Assembly: GCF_002088935.1 (NCBI RefSeq)
Contig: NZ_NCSS01000006.1
Span: 1-64,000 of the forward strand
DNA from: Henriciella litoralis
GTDB taxonomy: Bacteria; Pseudomonadota; Alphaproteobacteria; Caulobacterales; Hyphomonadaceae
Length of the DNA: 64,000 nucleotides
Direction of reading: 5' to 3'
Part shown: in pieces, positions 43,814 through 53,336 of the stretch
Numbering within the stretch: the stretch's first letter is position 1
How the letters are laid out: every line of letters starts with the position of its first letter
The notes under the pieces: model-generated
What the model saw: the letters and a program-made list of their open reading frames with translations, nothing else
The model's database searches: none
What the model was told of the DNA's origin: nothing
Position numbers and translations under genes: made by a program

Positions 43814-44950
43814 ATGCAGGCAGGCACGATCAGGGCGTGGGGGTGGATCCATAAATGGACGAGCCTTGTCTGCACCCTGTTCCTGCTGATGCTGTGCCTC
43901 ACGGGCCTGCCGCTGATCTTCCATGACGAGATCGACGGCGCCCTCAATCCGGATGTCTGGCAGCCAGCCAATCTGGCGGGCGTGCACCTGACGCTGGATG
44001 AGGTGCTCGACACCGCGCTGGAGAACCGGCCGGGTGAAGTCCCGATCTTCATGAGCTTCGACATCGACCGGCCCGTGGTGAACGTGACGAGCGGGCCGAG
44101 CGCCGATGCGCCCGGCAGCGCAATGCATTTTGCGTCCTTTGATCTGACCAGCGGCAATCTCGTTCCGCCCGCCAATACGGGTGAGAGCGTGATGGAATTC
44201 CTGTTACAGCTGCATACCGACATGTTCCTTGGCCTGCCGGGCATGCTGTTTCTTGGGCTGATGGGATTTCTGTTCGTTCTGTCGGTGATTTCGGGCGTCG
44301 TTCTCTATGCGCCCTTCATGCGCAAGCTCGATTTCGGCACCGTTCGGCGTGAACAGTCGAAGCGTCTGAAGTGGCTGGATTATCACAATCTTCTCGGTAT
44401 CGTGGCCGTGGCATGGCTGCTCGTGGTTGGGCTAACCGGCGTGATCAACACGCTGGAGGAGCCGATCATCGAGACGTGGAAGTCCGCAGAGCTGGCCGAT
44501 CTTATCGCCGAGAATGAAGGGGAGGGAACGGTCACCGCGCGGGCCTCCCTCGATGCAGCGGTGGAGGAGGCTGTTGCGGCGGCGCCGGGCATGGAGCTGC
44601 AGTTCGTCGCCTTTCCTGGCAGCGACTTTTCGACAGATGCTCATTATGCCGTCTTCCTGCATGGCCGCTCGCCCGTGACCGAACATGTCATCGCGCCGGT
44701 CCTTATCCACGCCTCCACCGGCGATGTGGCGGGGCTTCGTGAGATGCCCTGGTATGCCAAGGCGTTGTCGCTCTCGCGGCCCCTGCATTTCGGGGACTAT
44801 GGCGGGCTGACGCTGAAGCTTGTCTGGGCTGTGCTGGACCTTCTCACCATCTTCCTGCTGGTCAGCGGCGTCTATCTCTGGCTGGCGCGGGGGCGCCGGT
44901 CGCTGCGTCTGGCGCGTGAGGCGGCTTTCAGCGCTGGAGTTCAGTCTTGA
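43814..44950 (+). CDS. PepSY-associated membrane protein (iron-regulated, reductase-like)
   Basis: A 378-residue PepSY_TM protein with four membrane helices: WIHKWTSLVCTLFLLMLCLTGLPLIF near the start, FLGLMGFLFVLSVISGVVLY, LGIVAVAWLLVVGLTGVINT and the C-terminal LLTIFLLVSGVYLWLARG. The HKW and HNL(L/W)G-type His residues fit heme ligands of the family; some members reduce ferric siderophores (FsrB/PiuB-like). Placement directly after a siderophore receptor supports that role by inference. The periplasmic parts have PepSY-like segments. A small gene starts inside its stop codon. Confidence 0.9.
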   Translation: MQAGTIRAWGWIHKWTSLVCTLFLLMLCLTGLPLIFHDEIDGALNPDVWQPANLAGVHLTLDEVLDTALENRPGEVPIFMSFDIDRPVVNVTSGPSADAPGSAMHFASFDLTSGNLVPPANTGESVMEFLLQLHTDMFLGLPGMLFLGLMGFLFVLSVISGVVLYAPFMRKLDFGTVRREQSKRLKWLDYHNLLGIVAVAWLLVVGLTGVINTLEEPIIETWKSAELADLIAENEGEGTVTARASLDAAVEEAVAAAPGMELQFVAFPGSDFSTDAHYAVFLHGRSPVTEHVIAPVLIHASTGDVAGLREMPWYAKALSLSRPLHFGDYGGLTLKLVWAVLDLLTIFLLVSGVYLWLARGRRSLRLAREAAFSAGVQS

Positions 44951-45147
44951 GCGGTGCCAGCAGGATACGCCGCAAGTCGGGAAAGCGCCTCAGCGCGATC
45001 TTTGCCGTGCCGGGGCTTCTCTTTATCGTCGGCCTGGCTGGACTGGTCGCGGCCCTGCTTGTCGAGGGTGCTGGCGATCTTCCAGCCGCGCTTGCGGCGG
45101 GAAGTGGGCTCGCTGTTCTTGTTCTTGTGATCTGCAGGCGGCGCTAA
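44947..45147 (+). CDS. Small membrane protein of the iron-uptake operon
   Basis: A 66-residue protein starting with TTG that overlaps the PepSY stop (TTGA). It has a basic start (RIRRKSGKR), then two hydrophobic segments (LFIVGLAGLVAALLVEG and AALAAGSGLAVLVLVIC), ending RRR. The G-D motif between the helices (EGAGDLPAAL) occurs in small membrane proteins that often follow PepSY proteins in iron operons. A role with the PepSY protein is inferred from coupling. Confidence 0.65.
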   Translation: MSGASRIRRKSGKRLSAIFAVPGLLFIVGLAGLVAALLVEGAGDLPAALAAGSGLAVLVLVICRRR

Positions 45148-45152
45148 GCGTC

Positions 45153-47003
45153 TCAGCAAGCGATTTGCGTCAAGCCGGACGGGCGTTCGACGAGGGTTGG
45201 TCGCCCAATCCAGAACCCCTGAATTTCATCCGCGCCAAGCCGGGCCATCTGTGCCGCAATCTCTTCAGAGCTGACGCCCTCGACGCAGGATCTGAGGCCA
45301 AGCTCCCTCGCGAGCCGGATGGCCCCCTTGAGGATAGCACTGTCCCCCTGACTGCTATCGGCGTGTACGAGGCTCTGATCGATCTTGAGTTTGTCGAGCG
45401 GTAGCAGGTCCAGCATTGAAAGTGAGGAGTAGCCGGTGCCGAAATCATCAAGCGCAATGGAGAAGCCGGCCGTGCGGGCATGCGCGAGCACGGCGATGTT
45501 TTCCCCCGTATTCCGAAGGGCAACCTTTTCGGTGATTTCGAGGGTGATCTCTTCCGGCTTGACGCCGCGCGTGGTGACGACGCGGAGCAGGGTGTCGATG
45601 AAGTCAGGGCTCTGCAGCTGGCCAGGTGAGACATTGATTGCGAGCGAATGCATCTCCTCTGTCCAGCCAGCAAGGGTTTCATCGAGGGTCAGCCAGAGGA
45701 CGTTGTCGAGCAGGCCGAGCTTTTCCGCGATGGGTATAAAGGCGTCGGGCCCGGGCTGGCGGGCAAGCGAGGGGTCGTCCCAGCGAGAAAGCAGTTCGTA
45801 GCCGACAATGGCGTGCGATTTTGCGTCGGCGATGGGTTGCAAGGCCGGGCGTATACGACCGCTGGACAGCGCACGCGGAAAGGAGACCTGAAGCATGTCG
45901 GTTTCGATGGTTTCGCCGTCGAGATCTGGCTGGAAACGGGAATGACCAGCGCCATTGGCCTTGGCGCGGCGCATGGCCGCGTCGGCTTCGCTGAGGCAAG
46001 TGGACAGGCTTTTGTCACCGCGTGCCAGGCTTGCATAGCCGATCGACGTACCGACCGTGATCGCACGGCCCTGCCAGAAGACATCGCGGGCAAGATCACT
46101 GTGAAGGTTGGCCACAGCAGATTCGATGGATAGGGCCTGCAGTGATGGATCAAGGGCGACAGCGAACTCGTCGCCGCCCGGGCGGGCTGCAAAGAGCACG
46201 TGGGGCGAGGCATCGAGCCGGGTCGCCACTGCCTTGAGAACCGCGTCGCCCGCCGCATGACCATATTGGTCATTGAGGGGCTTGAAGCCGTTGAGATCAA
46301 GAAAGGCAAGCGTGATTGTGTCAACCTCTAGAGCCGCAGCCTCGACACGTTCGAGAAAGGCGCGCCGGTTCAGAAGGCCTGTCAGCGGGTCTGTCGATGC
46401 GAGGTGGTCCTTCTCTGCGATGACACGCGACAAGCGGGCATCGGTGGCCTGGCGGGCGATCTGTACGAGCGCGATCAGGACTGGCAGGGCGCCGGAAAGG
46501 ATGGTGATGGTAATCCCGAGAAGGGTGAGGTCACTGGAGGTGAGAGCAGGCGATAAATACATGCCCGCATAGACGTTAAAGCTCATCCAGATGAGCGCGG
46601 CGTGCACGGGTGCGAGGGCGAACTGTAGTCTGAAGTCGAGGCCGATGATGATGAAGACCGGGACGAAGAGAACGAAGAACAGGCTGTCAGCGTCGATCGT
46701 GCCACGAAGGAAATCGGTGAAGGTGAAGGCCCAATAGGCGATAAAAAGAAGAAGCAGCCCGCCATGCACCACTCTTTGGGTATGCCAGTCCCGCCGCGAG
46801 GCAACCGCGATGGTGCCCAGGATCACCGCATAGGAGCCAGCTTCGAAGAACGAGTTCAGTGTCAGCTGGCCCGTCAGGACCGACTGCATAAATGCCGCCA
46901 TTACGAGGCATAGCCCCACCACGCCTATACGTAATGCAATCCGTCGGAAACGGTCGTCAAAGTCGCGGCGGCCCGCATTCCCGTCCAGAGATAATTTCAC
47001 CAT
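45153..47003 (-). CDS. Membrane GGDEF-EAL protein (cyclic di-GMP turnover)
   Basis: About 616 residues from ATG 47003 (AGAGG very close upstream; GTG 47000 and GTG 47018 are alternatives). The first roughly 185 residues are membrane-spanning (VVGLCLVMAAFMQ, VILGTIAVAS, LFVLFVPVFIIIGLDF and others). A GGDEF domain follows with an intact RPGGDEFAV active site, then an EAL domain with ELLSRW in place of EAL, and NVSPGQL, LEITEK, LDDFGTGYSSL, LKIDQSLV and CVEGV metal or catalytic motifs kept. Both activities are therefore plausible, with net direction unknown. It is monocistronic. Confidence 0.93.
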   Translation of the reverse strand: MVKLSLDGNAGRRDFDDRFRRIALRIGVVGLCLVMAAFMQSVLTGQLTLNSFFEAGSYAVILGTIAVASRRDWHTQRVVHGGLLLLFIAYWAFTFTDFLRGTIDADSLFFVLFVPVFIIIGLDFRLQFALAPVHAALIWMSFNVYAGMYLSPALTSSDLTLLGITITILSGALPVLIALVQIARQATDARLSRVIAEKDHLASTDPLTGLLNRRAFLERVEAAALEVDTITLAFLDLNGFKPLNDQYGHAAGDAVLKAVATRLDASPHVLFAARPGGDEFAVALDPSLQALSIESAVANLHSDLARDVFWQGRAITVGTSIGYASLARGDKSLSTCLSEADAAMRRAKANGAGHSRFQPDLDGETIETDMLQVSFPRALSSGRIRPALQPIADAKSHAIVGYELLSRWDDPSLARQPGPDAFIPIAEKLGLLDNVLWLTLDETLAGWTEEMHSLAINVSPGQLQSPDFIDTLLRVVTTRGVKPEEITLEITEKVALRNTGENIAVLAHARTAGFSIALDDFGTGYSSLSMLDLLPLDKLKIDQSLVHADSSQGDSAILKGAIRLARELGLRSCVEGVSSEEIAAQMARLGADEIQGFWIGRPTLVERPSGLTQIAC

Positions 47004-47080
47004 AGCCTCTTGTCGCACAAGACGGGCAAAAACCCGGTCAATGTCGACGCGAAGATATGAAAGATACTTGTAAGAAGCTG

Positions 47081-48277
47081 TTAACGGGCCGCGTTGTGCT
47101 TCACATTTAGAAGATGAGCTTCGGCTTCGTCGCGGTGCTTTTTTAGATACTTCATGAAAGGCGTGCCGCCGGTGCCGACATCGGTGTCGTTGCCGGGGGA
47201 GTTGCCGGCCTGCTTGTTGATATAGGTCGCGGCGTATTCCAGATGGCGCGTGCGGAAACGGGCGAGTTTCATCACATTGTCATTGTAGAGCTGGCGCGCG
47301 GTTGCATCGCCCGAGGTGCTGACCCAGTCGCGAAGCTGGCTGGCGGCGCGGACATCCTCAATGAAGGCGCGGTGGCCAACCGGACGATAGGCGTGCAGCT
47401 CATCGAGGTATTGGCGAAGCGGGTCGTTGGCGTGGCTGATCTGGAGCAGGGCGTCCATGGTCGGCACGATGGAGGATTGCGAGCCGGTCTGCCCGCGGAA
47501 GGTTTGCGGTGTGTCGCCTGCAGCGGGAACGCCTTCATAGATGAGGCCCGGCCCGAGTGCTGGATTGTCCTTCCAGCCGTGGATGTAGGGGCGCACGCGG
47601 TTAAAATAGATGTAGGGGTCGCAGCGCTCCGGCATCCGGTCAAAGATGGCGTTAACCGCGTCCCAACCGTCGCTGAGGCGCTGGAGCGCGGCTTTGACGC
47701 CCGCAGCATCATTCGCCTCGCAGGCGGCAATCAGCTCGGGGATGGTGGCCAGCATGTCGCCAGCGCGTGCCTCGATCGCTACGTGGACGAGCACGAACCA
47801 GGCTTCATCCTCGCCCGACAGAAAGGGCTGGATCATGTAGACGTTCGAGAGGTCAATCGGGCCGTCGGCGTCGATCTTGGCCCAATTGTCGAGGACGTAG
47901 GTCGAGTAGGTCAGGAGCGGCTTGGAATCGAGCGCCTCGGCAAGCTGCCAGCAAGGACGGGCCAGGCATTCAGGCAGCGACGCAGGGGCGTCGCGCTCGC
48001 CCCAGACATAGGACTGGACCATGAAGGTGTAGTGGACGAAGGCCTTGCGGATCTGCTGCTCAGTGGCGGTGTTGCAGAAGTCTGCAAGATCAATGACGGG
48101 CAGGCGTGACAGGATCTCGCGGACGCGCCCGGTGACGATGGACCGGGGCAGGTGCATCGCGGCTTTGACGGCCGGGTCGAGCAAGGGCGGAAGGTCAACA
48201 GCATCGGCATCATGCCGACAGAGAAAGCCGCGCTCACGCGACATGTCATAGGCTTCGAGCGGTTTAAGACTGGCCAT
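47081..48277 (-). CDS. Indoleamine 2,3-dioxygenase family protein
   Basis: About 398 residues from ATG 48277 with GGGGA upstream. It is a heme dioxygenase of the IDO family: the proximal heme His is in FRTRHLEYAATYINKQ, with GTGGTPFMKYLK downstream and an RGQTGSQSSIVPTMDALLQI segment around the substrate pocket. IDO-type enzymes cleave tryptophan to N-formylkynurenine. It could act on tryptophan or a related indole. No kynureninase or formamidase is nearby, so it is an isolated step in this window. Confidence 0.9.
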   Translation of the reverse strand: MASLKPLEAYDMSRERGFLCRHDADAVDLPPLLDPAVKAAMHLPRSIVTGRVREILSRLPVIDLADFCNTATEQQIRKAFVHYTFMVQSYVWGERDAPASLPECLARPCWQLAEALDSKPLLTYSTYVLDNWAKIDADGPIDLSNVYMIQPFLSGEDEAWFVLVHVAIEARAGDMLATIPELIAACEANDAAGVKAALQRLSDGWDAVNAIFDRMPERCDPYIYFNRVRPYIHGWKDNPALGPGLIYEGVPAAGDTPQTFRGQTGSQSSIVPTMDALLQISHANDPLRQYLDELHAYRPVGHRAFIEDVRAASQLRDWVSTSGDATARQLYNDNVMKLARFRTRHLEYAATYINKQAGNSPGNDTDVGTGGTPFMKYLKKHRDEAEAHLLNVKHNAAR

Positions 48278-49877
<1,600 letters not shown>

Positions 49878-49904
49878 GCTCGCATCAGCTGAGGGGACAC
49901 TGAA

Positions 49905-50369
49905 ATGAAAAGCGCATACGCCGGCCTTTGTCTGGCCGTCATCACGTCAACCATGTTCGCGGGAGCGGCGGTCGCGCAGGGCGATGGTGATTTCTGGACG
50001 GGCAAGTGGACTGACCAGACGTTCGAAACGCGGACGATGCCGGACGGATCTGAGACCGAGCGGGAAACGAATGTCGGTTCTGTCTGCATCGATGCAGGCA
50101 ATGATACGGTCTCGTCGATGGAGGATACATTCCTCAAAGTGTATTCCGACCGTCAGTGCACGATCTCCGATCCGACATTCGAAACGGCAGCGGAAAATAT
50201 CACCGCTATGAACGGGCAACTGACCTGTGGGCCACTCACCGGAACGCTCATGATCAAATATTCCAATGTGCTGGTCAATGTATCGAGCCTCTTCACGATC
50301 AATACCGGCAATGGCGACATGACAGTGCACACGCGGTCCAGATGGGTGCGGACGGGAGACCCTTGCTGA
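49905..50369 (+). CDS. Exported DUF3617-like protein
   Basis: A 154-residue protein with a signal peptide (GLCLAVITSTMFAGAAVAQ) and a DUF3617-style domain: GKWTDQTFETRTMPDG, then an SVCIDAG motif, RQCTISDPTF, LTCGPL and a C-terminal SRWVRTGDPC. Four Cys could pair in the periplasm. Start ATG 49905 is 27 bp after guaB and has GAGGGG upstream, so co-transcription with guaB is possible. Function unknown. Confidence 0.75.
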   Translation: MKSAYAGLCLAVITSTMFAGAAVAQGDGDFWTGKWTDQTFETRTMPDGSETERETNVGSVCIDAGNDTVSSMEDTFLKVYSDRQCTISDPTFETAAENITAMNGQLTCGPLTGTLMIKYSNVLVNVSSLFTINTGNGDMTVHTRSRWVRTGDPC

Positions 50370-50446
50370 ACCGGCTTTGATGCCTGTCTGACCCGATTTG
50401 ACCTTTCGCTGCGCCTCTTCTGATAGGCAGCGACAAGGCGCAAGTC

Positions 50447-51064
50447 ATGGACCATCACGTTTTTGCCCGTTCACAAATCGGTCCGAAAATGAAGGTTGGT
50501 CTGGAGGGCGACCACCTCAGTGTAAGGGTTGGCAAGTCGGCGAAGACGATCTCGCTGACGGATGTGACGGGCGTGCGATGGTATCGCACGACGTCGTTGA
50601 ACCGGACCGATTTTGGCCTGGTGGTGCAGGGCAGACGGCGCAAACTCGTTATCAACTCATCTGACGTCGTTCCGGATGAGGACCAGACCCAATTTCGTGC
50701 GGCAGCGTCAGGCGTCCTGTGGGCTCTGGCCGAAGTACGACCCGGGCTGCAAGTGCGCTATGGGACCAGCGTCGCGACCAGTCTGGCGATGTTTCTGATC
50801 ATGGGCGTTCCAGCATTTTTCGTTTTGCTATTCGGCATACTGGTGCTGCCTGAACCGGGTGGACCGTTCTACGCGATCGGCGCTCTGGTGATTGGCGCGC
50901 CGGCAGCCCTGTTAGCCTGGGGGTGTCGTCCCTGGCAAACACCGGAGCGGTACGGATTGGTGGAACTGGCTGATGCAATCTGGCGGGCACGACCGAGTCG
51001 AAGCCCAAGAACTTCGCTTGCGCGCGAAATCGGCCCCCTTTCGAACGCGCCGGGCACCAGATGA
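50447..51064 (+). CDS. Hypothetical protein with PH-like N-terminus and two membrane helices
   Basis: A 205-residue protein. The N-terminal roughly 95 residues alternate short strands (KVGLEGDHLSVRVG, TISLTDVTGVRWYRT, GLVVQGRRRKLVINS) in a PH-domain-like style. Two membrane helices follow (SLAMFLIMGVPAFFVLLFGILVL and GALVIGAPAALLAWG), then a basic tail. No named family. It starts at ATG 50447 in a 77-bp gap with weak GGCGCAAG before it. Confidence 0.6.
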   Translation: MDHHVFARSQIGPKMKVGLEGDHLSVRVGKSAKTISLTDVTGVRWYRTTSLNRTDFGLVVQGRRRKLVINSSDVVPDEDQTQFRAAASGVLWALAEVRPGLQVRYGTSVATSLAMFLIMGVPAFFVLLFGILVLPEPGGPFYAIGALVIGAPAALLAWGCRPWQTPERYGLVELADAIWRARPSRSPRTSLAREIGPLSNAPGTR

Positions 51065-51095
51065 CTGATTTGCTGACGCACCGAAAGGCTGGTTG

Positions 51096-51713
51096 TCATT
51101 GTGTCGGAGGGGGCGGTGAAGCGCTGGGGCTCGCGCTGGCGCGCCGCCCCATAATCAGCGCGACGAACATCAGGCACGCCACGCCGGTGGCGGCGGGGAA
51201 GAGGGCTGTTGTCCAGGAATAGTGCTCCAGGGCGAGGATGACGAAGCCGTTGCGGATGGCGCCAATGGTGAAGAAGAGGGCGTTTTCTTCGTGTGGAAGC
51301 GCCCACGCCTTGCGGATCGACGGGCCGAAGCCGAGGAGGTCGACGCTGGTCAGGATGAGCACGGCGGCGAGCGGATCCGAAGTTAGCCACCAGAGGGGCA
51401 GGGCCGTCGCGGCGAGGATCAGGAATACCCAGTCCAGACGCATGATCGAGGTGTCGGCCGCCTTCGACAGGGCGAGCAGGGCAACGCCGCCGGTGATGAG
51501 CCCAGAGAGCGCGATCGGCCAGGCGCCGACGCCGGCGCCGCCCGCCAGCTGTGCGATGGCGACAGTGAACGTAACCGCCGCCCAGATGAACCACGAGAAG
51601 ACGTGCGGGCGCGTTCTGCCTTTCAGAATGGCGCGTATATAGGGATAGAAAGCGACAAAGGTCAGCGCCGCAGCAATGGCGCTGAACACTCTCTCATCGA
51701 TGAGAAAGGTCAT
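51096..51713 (-). CDS. Polytopic membrane protein resembling PQ-loop-type transporters
   Basis: About 205 residues from ATG 51713, which overlaps the stop of the acetyltransferase gene (ATGA). It has about seven membrane helices. The first region, AAALTFVAFYPYIRAILKGRTRPHVFSW, carries the Y-I-x-x-x-GxxxP-x-x-SW pattern of PQ-loop/SWEET-like proteins. The segment FGPSIRKAWALPHEEN is a second similar loop. Substrate and real family are uncertain. It is coupled to the GNAT gene. Confidence 0.7.
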   Translation of the reverse strand: MTFLIDERVFSAIAAALTFVAFYPYIRAILKGRTRPHVFSWFIWAAVTFTVAIAQLAGGAGVGAWPIALSGLITGGVALLALSKAADTSIMRLDWVFLILAATALPLWWLTSDPLAAVLILTSVDLLGFGPSIRKAWALPHEENALFFTIGAIRNGFVILALEHYSWTTALFPAATGVACLMFVALIMGRRASASPSASPPPPTQ

Positions 51714-52318
51714 GCGGCAGGCTGCGGCGCCCGCCACATCGGGGCCATGGGTGGCCCGTCGGGGCCGACGGCGAATTCGTTGATCTTTTCAAAGCCATGG
51801 GCGGCGTAGAAGCCGTGATTGGCGGGGTTGGAGTTCTCCAGATAGGCGGGAATGCCGTCGCGGTCGCAGGCCTCCAGCATGGGGCGCATCAAGGACTTGC
51901 CGACGCCCTTGCCGCGGGCCGCGGCCGTCGTGCCGATGGAGAAGAGGTACATGTGCGGCTCTGTCGGGTGGTTCTTTTCCATAAGGTCTGCCAGGTGCAG
52001 CGCCCGCTTCATCGCGCCTTTTGAGCCGTGACGCAGCTGGCCAATGGCGAAGACGATTTGCGGCCACAGGCCAAATTTCGGCGCGGCGCCGGGCGGCAGC
52101 CACATGGTCGCGCCCTTGTCTTCAAAGAGGTAGCTCTCGCCAACCGGGACATAGACATGGTGGGCAAGTGCCATCATGGCGGCGCGCACGCCTTCAGGTG
52201 TGCCAAAGAGGTAGCGGTTCACCGGATCGTCCCGGAACGCCTCGGCGGTGATCTCGCCAACGGCGCGCCAGTCGTGTTTGTCGGCGCGGCGGATGTTGGT
52301 CGGCAGATCGATGTTCAT
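51710..52318 (-). CDS. GNAT-family N-acetyltransferase
   Basis: A 202-residue protein with GNAT motifs: IRRADKHDWRAVGEITAEAFRDDP at the start, an AArGKGVGKSLMRPMLEACD acyl-CoA loop (Q/RxxGxG/A) and a C-terminal ENSNPANHGFYAAHGFEKI. CGGAG lies 7 nt before ATG 52318. The substrate is unknown. The membrane protein gene downstream starts in its stop codon, so they are co-translated. Confidence 0.88.
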   Translation of the reverse strand: MNIDLPTNIRRADKHDWRAVGEITAEAFRDDPVNRYLFGTPEGVRAAMMALAHHVYVPVGESYLFEDKGATMWLPPGAAPKFGLWPQIVFAIGQLRHGSKGAMKRALHLADLMEKNHPTEPHMYLFSIGTTAAARGKGVGKSLMRPMLEACDRDGIPAYLENSNPANHGFYAAHGFEKINEFAVGPDGPPMAPMWRAPQPAA

Positions 52319-52337
52319 GGCGTGCTCCGGCGGAAGG

Positions 52338-52371
52338 GCGCTCGTGCTTCGACTTCGCTCAGCATGAGCGC
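52338..52371. repeat. REP-like intergenic palindrome
   Basis: GCGCTCGTGCT (52338-52348) pairs with AGCATGAGCGC (52361-52371; one G-T pair) around a loop containing CTTCGACTTCGCTC. The CTTCGACTTCGCTCAG core resembles a palindromic repeat that I recall from intergenic regions of many alphaproteobacteria. Only one copy was noticed in this window. Confidence 0.55.
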
Positions 52372-52388
52372 GGGATGGATTGCGCGGT

Positions 52389-52682
52389 TCATGAAGACAG
52401 GCCTGCCAGAAGGGCGATGCGGCCGGTGGAGGCGGCGAGCCGGTGCTGCATCAGGGCCTGATAGGCGTCTGATTTGTACCAGGCGAGGGCGGCGTCCCTG
52501 TCTGGAAACTCGGCGATGATGGTGCGGGTGCAATCCCACTCGCCTTCGAGGACTGAGGGCGCTTCATCGACTGCGAGGAGCTTTCCGCCATAGGGCGCGA
52601 AAATATCCATGAACCCGGCTTCGTATTTGCCGTAGGTTTCACGATCATGGATGGTGATCTGCGCAGTAATATAGGCGCTCAT
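52389..52682 (-). CDS. DUF1330 domain protein
   Basis: A 97-residue dimeric alpha/beta-barrel-type protein from ATG 52682 (GGGAGG 8 nt before; a longer frame to 52712 is less likely). It begins SAYITAQITIHDRETYGKYEAGFM, then LAVDEAPSVLEG and IAEFPDRDAALAWYKSDAYQ, the DUF1330 pattern. Function unknown. It is co-directional with the GNAT gene, separated by the REP-like palindrome. Confidence 0.88.
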   Translation of the reverse strand: MSAYITAQITIHDRETYGKYEAGFMDIFAPYGGKLLAVDEAPSVLEGEWDCTRTIIAEFPDRDAALAWYKSDAYQALMQHRLAASTGRIALLAGLSS

Positions 52683-52767
52683 GGCGCGTCCTCCCTCAAG
52701 GCTTACATGCATATAAAGCGGTGCTGGCTGGCAAGTAAATTGAAGGCGGGGGATGGGAGGCTGATGG

Positions 52768-53280
52768 CTAGTCGGCGCAAGTCCATACTTCGCTGTCGAT
52801 TGAGCGCTTGCAGGTTGTGAACAGAGTTGAAGAGAACCGGACGTCGCAGTCGTGCAGATAGAATTCCGACAAAATTAGTGCGGGGGACGGCGCATCCCGA
52901 GGGTCTGGGTAGATATCGGTCAATGCCTCGGGACATATGCCATTCAGTTTGTGGTAAGCCCGTACATTGTCCACGACTTGGTCGCCTCGAACCATGGTTC
53001 GCGAGATGGCGATGTCGTCAATTGAAAATGACGCAACGAAGGCGAGCAGGAAGCATCCAGCGCTGCTGGCGTTGGCAAGGGCGTTGTTGAGCTTCGGCCA
53101 TCGTTGCCGAAAGACAAAATAGATTGAGGAGAACGCCGCAAACAAAAGGTGGCAGGCCGCGATCGGTAGTGCGAGTCCGACCAGTATGCGTGGTGAGCCA
53201 AGGCCCTCTGCCCAGCCGGAAAAGACAAGGTAAAGGGCTGCGCAAATCAGGTAGAATGCAACGACTGGCTTGATGCGCAT
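52768..53280 (-). CDS. Hypothetical membrane protein
   Basis: About 170 residues from ATG 53280 with AAGGAAG 6 nt upstream. It has three hydrophobic segments (VVAFYLICAALYLVFSGW, ILVGLALPIAACHLLFAAFS, SAGCFLLAFVASFSI), then a soluble C-terminus with four Cys (GICPEALTD, HDCDVRF, TTCKRS, WTCAD), probably extracytoplasmic. No family is recognised. It is divergent from the RsmB-like gene by 56 bp. Confidence 0.65.
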   Translation of the reverse strand: MRIKPVVAFYLICAALYLVFSGWAEGLGSPRILVGLALPIAACHLLFAAFSSIYFVFRQRWPKLNNALANASSAGCFLLAFVASFSIDDIAISRTMVRGDQVVDNVRAYHKLNGICPEALTDIYPDPRDAPSPALILSEFYLHDCDVRFSSTLFTTCKRSIDSEVWTCAD

Positions 53281-53336
53281 CGTGTCTTCCTTACAGAACG
53301 CAATGACACTGCAGAACAATAACGGCGGAAACAAGA

